From Kribbella antiqua (GTDB lineage: Bacteria > Actinomycetota > Actinomycetes > Propionibacteriales > Kribbellaceae): a stretch of DNA of 64,000 nucleotides. The notes below the pieces were generated by a model. The model was not told the DNA's origin. It saw only the letters and a list, made by a program, of their open reading frames with translations, and searched no databases. Below, one piece after another: positions 15,407 to 24,499 of the stretch. The DNA is taken from NCBI RefSeq assembly GCF_004345665.1, contig NZ_SLWR01000012.1:1-64000 (forward strand), written 5' to 3'. The translations under genes and the position numbers were made by a program. Within the stretch, counting starts at the first letter, position 1, and each line of letters starts with the position of its first letter.

Positions 15407-17191
15407 TCAGGAACCGGTGGAGATTCGGTCCGTGGGAGCTGGGGTGTAGGGGTCGTGGGCGGTCAGGTAGTTGGCGAAGGCGTCGATGTCGAGGCCGCCG
15501 AAGAACTTGTTCGTCGCCGTGGTGAACGCGGGGAACCCGTCGCCGCCGTCGGAGAGGAAGTTGTTCGTGACGATCCGGTACGTCGTACCGTCGACCAAAG
15601 GCTGGCCGGCGATCTTGATCGACCCGGGGACGACCTTCGAACCAGCCGCGGCGGCCGGGTTCCAGGTGTAGGTGATGCCCGCGACCTGAAGCACCTTGAA
15701 CTTCGGCGCCTCCGGACCGTTCACCCCGGAGAACTGCTGCTCGAGCAACGCCTTGATCTGCGTGCCGGTCATGTCCATCGAGACCAGGAAGTTGTTGAAC
15801 GGCTGCACGGTGAACGCCTGCCCGAAGGTGACCTCACCAGCGTTCGACTCCAGATCGGCACGGATGCCACCTGGGTTCATGAACGCCACCACCGGCGTCT
15901 TCCCGCCAGTCACGACAGATGGGTCGGCCAACTGGGCGTCGGCGATCAAGTTGCCCAGTGGCGATTCCAGCGACTCGTCCGTGGTCCGCGACACCGAGGT
16001 CGTGGTCAGGTGCCCGATCACCTTGTTCGCGATCGGCGCGACCAGCGTCTGGTACTTGCTGATCAACGCGCTCGTCTTGCCGTCCTTCGGCACGTCCTGG
16101 GTGACGATGAGGTTGTTCGCCAGGGTGTTCACCCGGTCGACGTCACCGGTGGCGTTGTCGATGCTCAGCCGTACGTCGGTGACCAGCTTGCCGAACGAGG
16201 ACGCGCTGGTGACGAGCCGTGGAACACCGTTGCTGTCCTTCAGGGAGCAGTTGTAGCCCTGGTGGGTGTGACCGGAGATGATCGCGTCGATCTCCGGGTC
16301 GAGTCCCGCGTTGATGTCGACGACCGGACCGGAGATCCCCGGGCAACTGTTGTACGCCTTCGGGTCGGCCGGGAAGCCGCCCTCGTGCAGCAGCACGACG
16401 ATCGACTCGACGCCCTTCTTCTTCAGGATCGGCACCAGCTTGTTCGCTGTCTCGACCTCGTCGGTGAAGGTCAGCCCCTCGACACCGGACTTGGTGACGA
16501 TGTTCGGCGTGTTCTCCAGCGTCATGCCGATGAACCCGACCTTGCGGCCGTCCTTGAACGTCTTGATCTTGTACGGCGCGAACAGCGTCTCCTGGGTGTT
16601 TTCGAAGTACACGTTCGCGGACAGGTACTTGAACTTCGCGCCGGTGAACGGCGTCGCCGGATCCGGGCAGGAGTTCTGGTTGTTCTGCCCGTCGCCGTCG
16701 GGCAGGCAGCCGCCGGTCTGCATCCGGAGCAGCTCGTGCCAGCCCTCGTCGAACTCGTGGTTGCCGACCGAGGCGACCTCGAGCCCCATCCCGTTCAGCG
16801 CCTCGATCGTCGGCTCGTCGTGGAACGCCGCGGACAACAGCGGCGAGGCTCCGATCAGGTCGCCCGCGGCGACCGTGACGGTCTCCTCGCCCTTCGCGGC
16901 GGCGGCTGCGCGCAGCTGCTTCAGGTGGGTCGCCAGGTACTCGGCGCCACCGGCCGGCACGCCGTTCACGTTTCCGCTCGAACTGGTCGGGCTGTTCGGC
17001 GCCAGGTTGCCGTGGAAGTCGTTGATGGCGAGCAGCTCGATCTGGGTGTGCGTCGGCTTGGGTTTCGCCTCCGCTGCCTGGGTCACGGTTCCCCCCGTGG
17101 CCAAGCCGAGTACCGCGGCTGTCCCCGCGGCGAGCAGGCCAACAGCCCGCCGCCCCCGCAGCCACGTCTTGTCTCGTCCTGTCAAGGCCAT
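15407..17191 (-). CDS. Secreted bifunctional metallophosphatase/5'-nucleotidase
   Basis: 594 residues with a twin-Arg-like signal peptide (RGRRAVGLLAAGTAAVLGLA). The metallophosphoesterase domain (about 50-330) has the motifs NDFHGNL, GDLIGASPL, VGNHEFDEG and ISGHTHQGY, which bind the two metal ions. The C-terminal 5'-nucleotidase domain (about 360-590) includes GNLIADAQL, MNPGGIRADL and FLSDGGDGF. It should release phosphate from extracellular nucleotides and may serve phosphate scavenging with the pst, pit and ppk genes of this window. GGAG precedes the ATG at 17191. Confidence 0.9.
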   Translation of the reverse strand: MALTGRDKTWLRGRRAVGLLAAGTAAVLGLATGGTVTQAAEAKPKPTHTQIELLAINDFHGNLAPNSPTSSSGNVNGVPAGGAEYLATHLKQLRAAAAAKGEETVTVAAGDLIGASPLLSAAFHDEPTIEALNGMGLEVASVGNHEFDEGWHELLRMQTGGCLPDGDGQNNQNSCPDPATPFTGAKFKYLSANVYFENTQETLFAPYKIKTFKDGRKVGFIGMTLENTPNIVTKSGVEGLTFTDEVETANKLVPILKKKGVESIVVLLHEGGFPADPKAYNSCPGISGPVVDINAGLDPEIDAIISGHTHQGYNCSLKDSNGVPRLVTSASSFGKLVTDVRLSIDNATGDVDRVNTLANNLIVTQDVPKDGKTSALISKYQTLVAPIANKVIGHLTTTSVSRTTDESLESPLGNLIADAQLADPSVVTGGKTPVVAFMNPGGIRADLESNAGEVTFGQAFTVQPFNNFLVSMDMTGTQIKALLEQQFSGVNGPEAPKFKVLQVAGITYTWNPAAAAGSKVVPGSIKIAGQPLVDGTTYRIVTNNFLSDGGDGFPAFTTATNKFFGGLDIDAFANYLTAHDPYTPAPTDRISTGS

Positions 17192-17295
17192 GTCTACTCC
17201 GTCGTAGTCGGTCCGCTTTTGTCTGCGGTGCCGCGAAATTACCCGACTCGACGCGCCCCCTCCAAGGACCTGCACATGAACTGACCCGGACCTTT

Positions 17296-17301
17296 TACGG
17301 T
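17296..17301 (+). promoter_or_regulatory. -10 box of a leaderless mshD promoter
   Basis: TACGGT is followed by 6 bp and the mshD GTG at 17308. No ribosome site is present. Confidence 0.5.
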
Positions 17302-17307
17302 ATTCAG

Positions 17308-18222
17308 GTGACTCTCGAAGCAGTGCCTTCCCCGTTGCCATCGGCTACCGCTGACGCTGTTGCTGAACTCGCTCGCTCCGCAGCACAGAACGACGGCGTC
17401 AACCCGTTGTCGGAGCGCACGCTGCTCCACCTCGACGGCGAACATCCGGGCGACGTCCACCTGCTCGCGTACGAAGGTGATCCGGGCACCCTCGAGGTCT
17501 CAGGCCTCCAGAGCGCGCGGAACCTGATCGGGTACGGTGCCCTCGCACCCGACGGCTCAGCTGAACTCGTCGTCTCTCCAGCCTCCAGACGGCAGGGCGT
17601 CGGTACGGCGTTACTACGCATGCTGCTGGACCACGGCGGCTCACAGCTGCGGGTCTGGGCACACGGTCGCCTGCCGGGGTCCGACGCGCTTGCTGATCGG
17701 TTGGGTCTGCAGGTCGCGCGGGAGCTGTACTTCCTTCGCCGTAGCAGAGCAGCGCTCCCCGAACCCGTCTGGCCGGAGGGGATCGCCGTACGGGCGTTTG
17801 TCGTGGGGCAGGACGAGGAAGCGTGGCTCGAGGTGAACAGCCAGGCCTTCGCGGACCACCCGGAACAGGGCAGCTGGACCGCTGCTGACCTGGGCGAACG
17901 CTTGCAGCAGCCGTGGTTCGACCCCGCTGGGTTCTTCCTCGCCGTGGATTCCGCGAGCGGCGCGTTGGCCGGCTTCCACTGGACGAAGGTCGAGGAGGGC
18001 GAGGGCGAGGTGTACGTCGTCGGGGTGTCTCCCGCCTACCAGGGCTCCGGCCTCGGCAAGGCACTCACCCTCCAGGGCCTCCACCACCTCCAGGAGAACC
18101 GCGGCCTCGACTCCGTCGTCCTGTACGTCGACGGCACCAACACAGCCGCCCGCGCCCTCTACAACTCCCTCGGCTTCACCACCGCCGCCCTCCACGTCCA
18201 ATACGCCCCCACCGCCCTGTGA
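17308..18222 (+). CDS. mshD: Mycothiol synthase
   Basis: 304 residues with two GNAT domains (about 1-135 and 155-300), as in MshD, which acetylates Cys-GlcN-Ins with acetyl-CoA in the last step of mycothiol synthesis. The C-terminal domain keeps the acetyl-CoA loop (VYVVGVSPAYQGSGLGKALT) and the end LYVDGTNTAARALYNSLGF. The leaderless GTG at 17308 fits the -10 box. In M. tuberculosis mshD directly follows glnR; here about 3 kb with other genes separate them. A hairpin terminator follows 70 bp downstream. Confidence 0.93.
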   Translation: MTLEAVPSPLPSATADAVAELARSAAQNDGVNPLSERTLLHLDGEHPGDVHLLAYEGDPGTLEVSGLQSARNLIGYGALAPDGSAELVVSPASRRQGVGTALLRMLLDHGGSQLRVWAHGRLPGSDALADRLGLQVARELYFLRRSRAALPEPVWPEGIAVRAFVVGQDEEAWLEVNSQAFADHPEQGSWTAADLGERLQQPWFDPAGFFLAVDSASGALAGFHWTKVEEGEGEVYVVGVSPAYQGSGLGKALTLQGLHHLQENRGLDSVVLYVDGTNTAARALYNSLGFTTAALHVQYAPTAL

Positions 18223-18290
18223 ACGACATCACACCGAATCCACCCGATCACATGGCGTCATAAACCCGCCCCTTACGCGTCCCTTCATCA

Positions 18291-18338
18291 GCCAGGAGCC
18301 GTCCGAGCCTCTAACCCCCCAGCCGGGCGGCTCCTGGC
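18291..18338 (+). terminator. Hairpin downstream of mshD
   Basis: A perfect 11-bp stem (18291-18301 with 18328-18338) and a 26-nt loop. The rest of the 207-bp gap to the next gene holds its promoter region, where no clear box could be fixed. Confidence 0.5.
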
Positions 18339-18429
18339 CCCACCACTTATCCACAGCTGCACCTTTTGACACCACCATCGCTCCCCCTCCCCCACTACGA
18401 TTCGTGGTGACTACGGAGAGGTGACACAC

Positions 18430-19032
18430 GTGACTAACCGCAACAGGCCGACATCCACTCTTTTGGCCTGCCTGGCCGCCACCTCACTCCTCACCGCCTG
18501 CACCAACAGCCCCGAAGCCGGCCGCCCCAACGGCACGCCGACTACATCGACGACGGCATCGGCCTCGTCCACCGGCGCCCCGACGCCTACAGCCACACCG
18601 TCTGCTCCGCCGGCCCGCCCGCCTGCAGCCCAGGGCTTGACTCTCGCCGCTGCCGAACAGTTCGTCCACTACTACAGCGACTTGATGAACTACGCCTCCG
18701 ACACCGGAGACACGGCCCCACTGATGAGCGCCAGCGACGCGGGCTGCGAGAACTGCAAGGCCTACGCAGACTTCGTGAAGAAGTCCAATGCCGCCAACGG
18801 TCTTCTCACCGGCGACTACCACGAAGACCTGACCGAAGTCTCTGAGCTGGTTCGTGGTCAGGCCGGACGTCTCGGCGGTTCCGCAAACGTGAGCATTGGC
18901 GCTTATGTCAGCCGGGAGACGGCGAGTGCTGCACCGGTCAGCAGCAAAGCCACGAAATATACCCGGGAATTCGCATTGTCACAGCAGGGCGGAGACTGGG
19001 TCATGTACGAGATGAAACTCGTCAAGCAATGA
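18430..19032 (+). CDS. DUF6318 family lipoprotein
   Basis: 200 residues from the GTG at 18430; the GGAGAGG at 18415-18421 has correct spacing for this start rather than the GTG at 18421. The lipobox LLTAC puts the lipidated Cys at position 24. A Ser/Thr/Pro linker (about 30-70) leads to the DUF6318 domain (AAEQFVHYYSDLMNYASDTGD ... MSASDAGCENCKAYADFV). The Cys pair in GCENC may form a disulfide. Outer membrane-face or cell-wall location is expected. Coupled to the next gene by a 4-bp overlap. Confidence 0.8.
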   Translation: MTNRNRPTSTLLACLAATSLLTACTNSPEAGRPNGTPTTSTTASASSTGAPTPTATPSAPPARPPAAQGLTLAAAEQFVHYYSDLMNYASDTGDTAPLMSASDAGCENCKAYADFVKKSNAANGLLTGDYHEDLTEVSELVRGQAGRLGGSANVSIGAYVSRETASAAPVSSKATKYTREFALSQQGGDWVMYEMKLVKQ

Positions 19033-19937
19033 AACGATCGATACTGACCGTTGGGATTCTCGCCGCCCTGTCGCTCACGGCGAGCATTACTCCTGCCAGC
19101 GGACTGACGTCGACTGACGTCGTATCGCCGCAAAGTGCCGCCACGCCGAAGCCCAAATCGACGCCGCGACCGACCGTCGACGGAAAGCGGACCAAGGATG
19201 GGGTCACGCTGGACGGGAAGGCCAAGGTTGACGATCGTTTGAGCGAGGGCTGGCCGCCGAAGAAGTCCAAACCAACCGTCCCCGCCTCCGCCGACGCGGG
19301 TGGCCCAACAAAAGACACCGCAACTCCTCCTGCCCCTCCGGAACGCATTGATGCGAAGCTCAATCTCGGAATCTGTGGGCGGCCGGGAGCCGATGGAACC
19401 ATTCCTGGGCCTACTCGGTGTCAGCCGGTTGGGCCGGAGGAGCCGGTGGTGCCTACGCCTGGGGTGCCGGTGAATTTGCCGCAACCGGAGGATGTGAGCT
19501 GGGAGCAGGTTTTGGCTGAGGCCAGGAATGTGGCTTTTCCTGGGTTGGGGGTGAAGGTGCAGCCGGTGGGGCGGACGTTGGTTAATTTGGAGACTATTGT
19601 TTATACGGATCAGAGTCGGGTGACTACGGCGCAGGTGACGTTGCTGGGGTTTCCGGTTGAGGTGGAAGCTACGCCGATGAGTTATCTGTGGCGGTTTGGG
19701 GACGGGGCGTCGTTGAGCACGACGACGCCGGGGAAGCCGTATCCGGCCAAGGAGATCACTCACAAGTACCTGAAGAAGGGCAGCGTCGGCCTGACGCTGA
19801 CGACGAACTATGCGGCGCGTTTCCGAGTCGCCGGCGGTGCCTGGCAGTACGTGGAGGGAACTGTGCCTATCACCGGTCCGGCGACGCCTCTCCAGGTTCG
19901 GGAGGCGGTTCCTGTGTTGGTGGATCCGGAGCGTTGA
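19029..19937 (+). CDS. Secreted PKD-domain protein
   Basis: 302 residues with a signal peptide (KRSILTVGILAALSLTASITPASG). A Lys/Pro-rich low-complexity stretch (about 38-110) precedes a C-terminal PKD-like beta-sandwich with the hallmark YLWRFGDG and a following HKYLKKG strand. The ATG overlaps the DUF6318 stop (ATGA), so the two secreted proteins are made together; this pairing recurs in actinobacteria. From about 19,400 the codon choice changes to G and T in third positions, unlike the C-rich neighbours. Confidence 0.75.
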   Translation: MKRSILTVGILAALSLTASITPASGLTSTDVVSPQSAATPKPKSTPRPTVDGKRTKDGVTLDGKAKVDDRLSEGWPPKKSKPTVPASADAGGPTKDTATPPAPPERIDAKLNLGICGRPGADGTIPGPTRCQPVGPEEPVVPTPGVPVNLPQPEDVSWEQVLAEARNVAFPGLGVKVQPVGRTLVNLETIVYTDQSRVTTAQVTLLGFPVEVEATPMSYLWRFGDGASLSTTTPGKPYPAKEITHKYLKKGSVGLTLTTNYAARFRVAGGAWQYVEGTVPITGPATPLQVREAVPVLVDPER

Positions 19938-19960
19938 GGGTGGAGGAGGGGTGGGAGGGC

Positions 19961-19966
19961 TACGGT
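19961..19966 (+). promoter_or_regulatory. -10 box of a leaderless promoter for the antitoxin-like gene
   Basis: TACGGT followed by 6 bp and the GTG at 19973, the same hexamer and spacing as mshD. Confidence 0.45.
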
Positions 19967-19972
19967 TTTGGG

Positions 19973-20587
19973 GTGGATATTGATGAGGCGGGCGCTTACC
20001 CGGTTGAGGGGTTCGATGCGCTCGAGGCGGCGGTGGAGGAGTTTCGGGGTGGGGATGGGGGGCCGTTCGCCTTTGGGGATGAGGGTGAGGCGCGGGCTTG
20101 GTTGATTCGTGGGGGGTTCTTCGAGGAACTGGCGCGGGCTCGGGACTGGGGCGCGGCTGATGAGGCGCTTGCGGAGTCGCCGGATGATCCGGTGGCCAGG
20201 CGGCGGTACGACGAGGCGGCCGAACTGGCTGCGGACGTTGACGTTCCAGGTCCGCTCCATGCGCCGTTGGTGACAGTTGAGCAGTTTGTGGCTGACTTGC
20301 CTGGCTATGTCGAAAGTGCGCGTTCGGGGGTGTTGCGGCCGGTTGGGGTCGGGCGCGGAGACGTGGCCGAGGCTGTGTTGATCGGGCATGAGGAATACCG
20401 GGAGTTGATTCAGGCGCAGCTTCGGTGGCGGCAGTCGCCGCCCTTCCTGGCGAAGCTCGACCCGGCTGTCCACAAGCCGATGGACAAGTCGAGGCCTTTC
20501 AACCTCGAAGAACACATGTCCCAGAACCCGGTGACGAGGGAGATCTGGGAACGGATTCAGGAGCGCAAGAGGTCTGGCGGTGGCTGA
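19973..20587 (+). CDS. Antitoxin-like protein with a Phd/YefM-like segment
   Basis: 204 residues from the leaderless GTG at 19973. The acidic N-terminal half (about 1-95) has no recognisable family. Residues about 98-140 (PLVTVEQFVADLPGYVESARSG ... AVLIGHEEYRELI) follow the pattern of Phd/YefM antitoxins, where a short DNA-binding domain ends in V-L-I-x-x-E-E-Y. A Gln/Arg-rich tail could wrap the toxin. It overlaps the downstream RelE-like gene by 8 bp, the classic antitoxin-first order. The protein is twice the usual antitoxin length. Codon use is T/G-rich in the 5' half, unlike flanking genes. Confidence 0.5.
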   Translation: MDIDEAGAYPVEGFDALEAAVEEFRGGDGGPFAFGDEGEARAWLIRGGFFEELARARDWGAADEALAESPDDPVARRRYDEAAELAADVDVPGPLHAPLVTVEQFVADLPGYVESARSGVLRPVGVGRGDVAEAVLIGHEEYRELIQAQLRWRQSPPFLAKLDPAVHKPMDKSRPFNLEEHMSQNPVTREIWERIQERKRSGGG

Positions 20588-21197
20588 CGAGCCACGCCAT
20601 GAGCTGTACCTGACGCCGGAGTTCGCCGCACGATTCAACGCGATCGAGCAGGCAGCCCTGAACGGCGACGAAACGGCGATCCGGGTCTACGAGCACCTGG
20701 TGGAGTTGATCGACAATCTGGAAGACGGGACGGAGAACGGGCATCACCCGTTGACGGACAAGTCTTGGCGGGCTGAGGGAGATTTGCGGGACGGTACGGC
20801 GAGTGAGTTCGCGACCGACCCCACGTTGAAGCGTGGTGACTACCGGATCGTGTGGCGCCAGTTGCCTCCGCAACGCGAGGGCGGCCTCCCGGTGCGAGAG
20901 TTGGTCCATGTCGGCCATCGCCGTGAGACGCCTGACTTCTACCTGCAGACGCTCAGCGCCCTGGAGCGCGACCCCATCGTGCCGTTGGAGGAGAACGAGG
21001 TCTTCGGTTCCCCGTCGTACGTCGCCCAGAAAGGGCTGCCGAGTCGCAGTGCCGCCCTGCAGACGCAGCTATCAGTAGCGCTGGCCCGCGCCGGCATGAC
21101 GCCGCTCACCAGGTCACGCCCGCTGGCCGAGCATCAGTTCGGGGCTCGCGAGTCTGACGCGCCTGAGAGTGGTCGCCCCCTCACGCGGGACCTGTGA
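20580..21197 (+). CDS. RelE/ParE-like toxin with a C-terminal extension
   Basis: 205 residues. Residues about 8-120 follow the RelE/ParE fold: a start strand ELYLTPEF, two helices, then DYRIVWRQLP and RELVHVGHRRETPDFY, the typical last strand and basic end that bind the ribosomal A site in RelE. About 80 extra residues follow with no recognised domain. It overlaps the antitoxin-like gene by 8 bp and the convergent esterase by 17 bp. Ribosome cleavage activity is inference; the basic residues near the end are consistent with it. Confidence 0.5.
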   Translation: MADEPRHELYLTPEFAARFNAIEQAALNGDETAIRVYEHLVELIDNLEDGTENGHHPLTDKSWRAEGDLRDGTASEFATDPTLKRGDYRIVWRQLPPQREGGLPVRELVHVGHRRETPDFYLQTLSALERDPIVPLEENEVFGSPSYVAQKGLPSRSAALQTQLSVALARAGMTPLTRSRPLAEHQFGARESDAPESGRPLTRDL

Positions 21198-22305
21198 GCG
21201 TCTGGCGGAGGCGGTTTGCGAGGGCGGTGTGGGCGTCTTGGGTGGCCCCGGGCAGTGGGCGGAGGTTCACGTGACCGTGGGTCAGGGAGGTGTGGCAGAC
21301 ATGGGTTACGTCGACTCCGGCGGCTTTCAGCGCGGCGGCGTACTCGTTGCCTTCGTCGCGGAGGGGGTCGAAGCCGGCGGTGGTGATGTAGGCGGGTGGT
21401 AGGCCGGTGAGGTCATCGGCCAGCAGTGGAGACACCAGGGGGTCGGAGCGTACAGCCGGGTCAGGAGTGTAGTGGTCGCGGTACCAGAGGATGTCCGCCT
21501 CGGTGAGGATGAACCCCTCGGCGAACAGGTCCCGGCTTGGGCGGCGGCCGACGAGGTCGAGGGCCGGGTAGAGAAGGACCTGCAGGGCGGGCAGCGGGAG
21601 GTCGCGGCGGACGCACTGCTGAGCGACGACCGCGGCCAGGTTACCCCCGGCGCTGTCGCCGCCGACAGCCACCAGACCGGGCTCGGCGCCGAAGTCGACA
21701 GCGTGGTCGACCGCCCAGGTGAAGGCCGCGATCGCGTCCTCGGCGGCGGTGGGGGCCGGAGCCTCCGGGGCGAGCCGGTAGTCGACGGAGAGGACCCGGA
21801 TGCCGGCGTCGTCGGCCAACGCACGGCAGAAGCTGTCATGAGTGTCCAGGTCACCGACGACCCACCCGCCGCCGTGGAAGAAGACGAGCAGCCCGCCAGA
21901 AGCCGTGCGAGGAACATAGAGTCGCGCGCCCAGCTGACCATCGGCTCCACGGACCGTGAGTTCGGTCACTCGCTGCAGCTCGCGCGGCTGCCCGGACACC
22001 AGCTTGCACAGGGTCCGCAGATGAGCCCGCGCCTTGGCCACATCGGACTTGGGTGCGTTCGGCAACAATCCCTCCACCCGCAGGAGCAGCTGCAGGTCGG
22101 GGTCGAGGGTGTTCCCGTCGATTTGGATCGGCGCACCGGCCAGCCGGCGCCGTACGGCCACCGGCAGCGCGTACAGCGGCGTCAGGGCATTCGTCTGTAC
22201 GGCGGCCAGCGCGCCACGCAGCAGCGAGTCCAGTCGAGGGTTCACAAGGAGTGACGCTAGCAACAACTGGCGGCCAGAGGTGACGTCGGCAACAGAAACC
22301 GACAT
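21181..22305 (-). CDS. Alpha/beta hydrolase of the hormone-sensitive lipase family
   Basis: 374 residues with the HSL signatures: oxyanion-hole motif HGGG (in VFFHGGGWVVGD), nucleophile Ser in GDSAGG, and the later Asp and His expected in GFDPLRDEG and LTHGHVN. An N-terminal helical cap of about 110 residues is present. It is probably a carboxylesterase acting on acyl esters in the cytosol. The ATG at 22303-22305 has an AGGTGG site upstream. Divergent from ppk1. Confidence 0.85.
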   Translation of the reverse strand: MSVSVADVTSGRQLLLASLLVNPRLDSLLRGALAAVQTNALTPLYALPVAVRRRLAGAPIQIDGNTLDPDLQLLLRVEGLLPNAPKSDVAKARAHLRTLCKLVSGQPRELQRVTELTVRGADGQLGARLYVPRTASGGLLVFFHGGGWVVGDLDTHDSFCRALADDAGIRVLSVDYRLAPEAPAPTAAEDAIAAFTWAVDHAVDFGAEPGLVAVGGDSAGGNLAAVVAQQCVRRDLPLPALQVLLYPALDLVGRRPSRDLFAEGFILTEADILWYRDHYTPDPAVRSDPLVSPLLADDLTGLPPAYITTAGFDPLRDEGNEYAAALKAAGVDVTHVCHTSLTHGHVNLRPLPGATQDAHTALANRLRQTLTGPA

Positions 22306-22351
22306 GGACCCAGCCACCTGCCGTTCACGAAAAGATGCGATCCTGGTCAGC

Positions 22352-24499
22352 GTGGCTGGAGACTTGCTGGCATCACACAACCGGGAGTACGACGTTGAGC
22401 CGCCGTACGACATCACGGCGGCCGGCGACCTGCCCTCGGATCGGTTCTCGGACCGCGAGCTGAGCTGGCTCGCGTTCAATCAGCGTGTCCTCGAGTTGGC
22501 CGAGAACGACAAGGTCCCGCTGCTCGAGCGGGCTAAGTTCCTGGCCATCTTCGCCAGCAACCTGGACGAGTTCTACATGGTCCGGATCGCCGGTCTGAAG
22601 CGCCGGATCGCGGCCGGGGTCGCGGTCAAGGCAGCCAGTGGGCTGATGCCGCGCGAGGTGCTCGACCGCAGCCTGAATCGCAGCCGCGAGCTGATGGACC
22701 GGCAGGCCGAGACCTGGCGCAAGGCGGTCCAGCCGGCCCTCACCGAGCAGGGCATCGACATCCTCCGCTGGGACGAGCTCGAGCACACCGAGCGGGAGGA
22801 GATGACCAAGTTCTTCCGCGACCGGGTGTTCCCCGTGCTGACGCCGCTGGCGGTCGACCCGTCGCACCCGTTCCCGTACATCTCCGGTCTATCCCTGAAC
22901 CTCGCGGTGGTGGTCCGCAACCCCGACACCGGCGGCGAGCACTTCGCCCGGGTCAAGGTGCCGCCGCTGTTGCCGCGCTTCGTGAAGGTCGCCGAGGGCC
23001 GGTTCGTACCGCTGGAGGACGTCATCGCCACGCACCTGGGGCAGCTGTTCCCAGGCATGGAGGTCACCCAGCACCACACCTTCCGGGTCACCCGCAACGA
23101 GGACCTGGAGGTCGAGGAGGACGACGCCGAGAACCTGCTGGCCGCGCTCGAGAAGGAGCTGCTGCGCCGCCGGTTCGGCCCACCGGTTCGCCTCGAGGTG
23201 GAGGAATCGATCGATCCGCAGGTGAAACAGCTGCTGCTGTCCGAGCTGGGTGTCACCGAGGCGGAAGTGTTCGAGCTGCCCGGCCCGCTGGACCTGCGCG
23301 GCCTCTTCGCCATCGCGAGTCTGGACCGGGCCGAGCTGAAGTACCCGGCGTTCGTACCGTCGACGCACCCGCATCTGGCCGAGGTGGAGACCTCGAACCC
23401 GGCGGACATGTTCTACGCGCTGAAGCAGCGCGACGTACTGGTGCATCACCCGTACGACTCCTTCTCCACCTCCGTGCAGCGGTTCATCGAGCAGGCGGCG
23501 GCCGACCCGCACGTGCTGGCGATCAAGCAGACCCTCTACCGGACGTCCGGTGACTCGCCGATCGTGGACGCCCTGATCGACGCCGCCGAGGCCGGCAAGC
23601 AGGTGCTGGTGCTGGTGGAGATCCAGGCGCGATTCGACGAGCAGGCCAACATCAAGTGGGCCCGTCAGTTGGAGCATGCCGGCTGCCATGTCGTGTACGG
23701 CGTCATCGGCCTCAAGACGCACTGCAAGCTGTCCATGGTCGTCCGGGACGAGCCGGACGGGCTGCGGCGCTATGTCCACATCGGCACCGGCAACTACCAC
23801 CCCAAGACCGCCCGGCTGTACGAGGACCTGGGGCTGCTGACCAGCGACAAGGTGGTCACCGAGGACATCGCCCACCTGTTCAACCACCTGTCCGGCTTCT
23901 CGCTCAGCAGCGGGTACCGGCGGCTCCTGGTCGCACCACAGTCAGTACGGCGTGGACTGGTCGAGCGCATCGACCGGGAGGTCCAGCACCACCTGGCCGG
24001 GCGTCCGGCGCGCGTACGGATCAAGGTGAACAGCCTGGTCGACGAGGCCCTGTGTGACGCGCTCTACCGGGCGTCACAGGCCGGCGTACCGGTGGAGCTG
24101 TTCATTCGCGGTATCTGCACGCTGCGACCCGGTATCCCCGGCCTGTCCGAGAACATCCGGGTCCGCAGTGTTCTGGGCCGGTTCCTCGAGCACAGCAGGG
24201 TGTTCTGGTTCGAGAACGGCGGTGAGCCCGAGGTGTGGATCGGCTCGGCCGACCTGATGCACCGCAACCTGGACCGCCGCGTCGAGGTGCTGGTGCAGCT
24301 GAAGGAGGCCGACCACATCACCGAGCTGGGTGACCTCTTCGACCTCGGCTTCGACGAGGGCACCGGGTCCTGGTGGCTGCAGCCTGACGACACCTGGCAG
24401 GCCAAGCTCACGCGTCCGGACGGCGAACCACTGCGCGATATGCAGGAAAGACTCATCGCCACGCGTGGCCGCCGCAGAACTGCTGATCCGATTACCTAG
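22352..24499 (+). CDS. ppk1: Polyphosphate kinase 1
   Basis: 715 residues. It makes polyphosphate from ATP. All domains are visible: the N-terminal domain (DRELSWLAFNQRVLELAEN, FLAIFASNLDEFYMVRIAGL), the head, and two phospholipase-D-like catalytic domains. The autophosphorylated His is expected at His457 in KTHCKLSM, followed by RYVHIGTGNYH. The GTG at 22352 (GATCCT 7 bp upstream) was chosen because the ATG at 22304 would overlap the divergent esterase start; the first 16 residues are therefore uncertain. mutT1 follows 9 bp downstream with its own leaderless promoter. Related in function to pst and pit. Confidence 0.95.
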   Translation: MAGDLLASHNREYDVEPPYDITAAGDLPSDRFSDRELSWLAFNQRVLELAENDKVPLLERAKFLAIFASNLDEFYMVRIAGLKRRIAAGVAVKAASGLMPREVLDRSLNRSRELMDRQAETWRKAVQPALTEQGIDILRWDELEHTEREEMTKFFRDRVFPVLTPLAVDPSHPFPYISGLSLNLAVVVRNPDTGGEHFARVKVPPLLPRFVKVAEGRFVPLEDVIATHLGQLFPGMEVTQHHTFRVTRNEDLEVEEDDAENLLAALEKELLRRRFGPPVRLEVEESIDPQVKQLLLSELGVTEAEVFELPGPLDLRGLFAIASLDRAELKYPAFVPSTHPHLAEVETSNPADMFYALKQRDVLVHHPYDSFSTSVQRFIEQAAADPHVLAIKQTLYRTSGDSPIVDALIDAAEAGKQVLVLVEIQARFDEQANIKWARQLEHAGCHVVYGVIGLKTHCKLSMVVRDEPDGLRRYVHIGTGNYHPKTARLYEDLGLLTSDKVVTEDIAHLFNHLSGFSLSSGYRRLLVAPQSVRRGLVERIDREVQHHLAGRPARVRIKVNSLVDEALCDALYRASQAGVPVELFIRGICTLRPGIPGLSENIRVRSVLGRFLEHSRVFWFENGGEPEVWIGSADLMHRNLDRRVEVLVQLKEADHITELGDLFDLGFDEGTGSWWLQPDDTWQAKLTRPDGEPLRDMQERLIATRGRRRTADPIT

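Noticed and set aside
15335..17284. 649-codon plus-strand frame opposite the 5'-nucleotidase
   Set aside because: Shadow frame; the minus strand carries a signal peptide and four metallophosphatase motifs.
22304..22351. ppk1 start at the ATG 22304
   Set aside because: It would overlap the divergent esterase start codon base for base; the GTG 22352 gives a normal N-terminus, although this is not proven.
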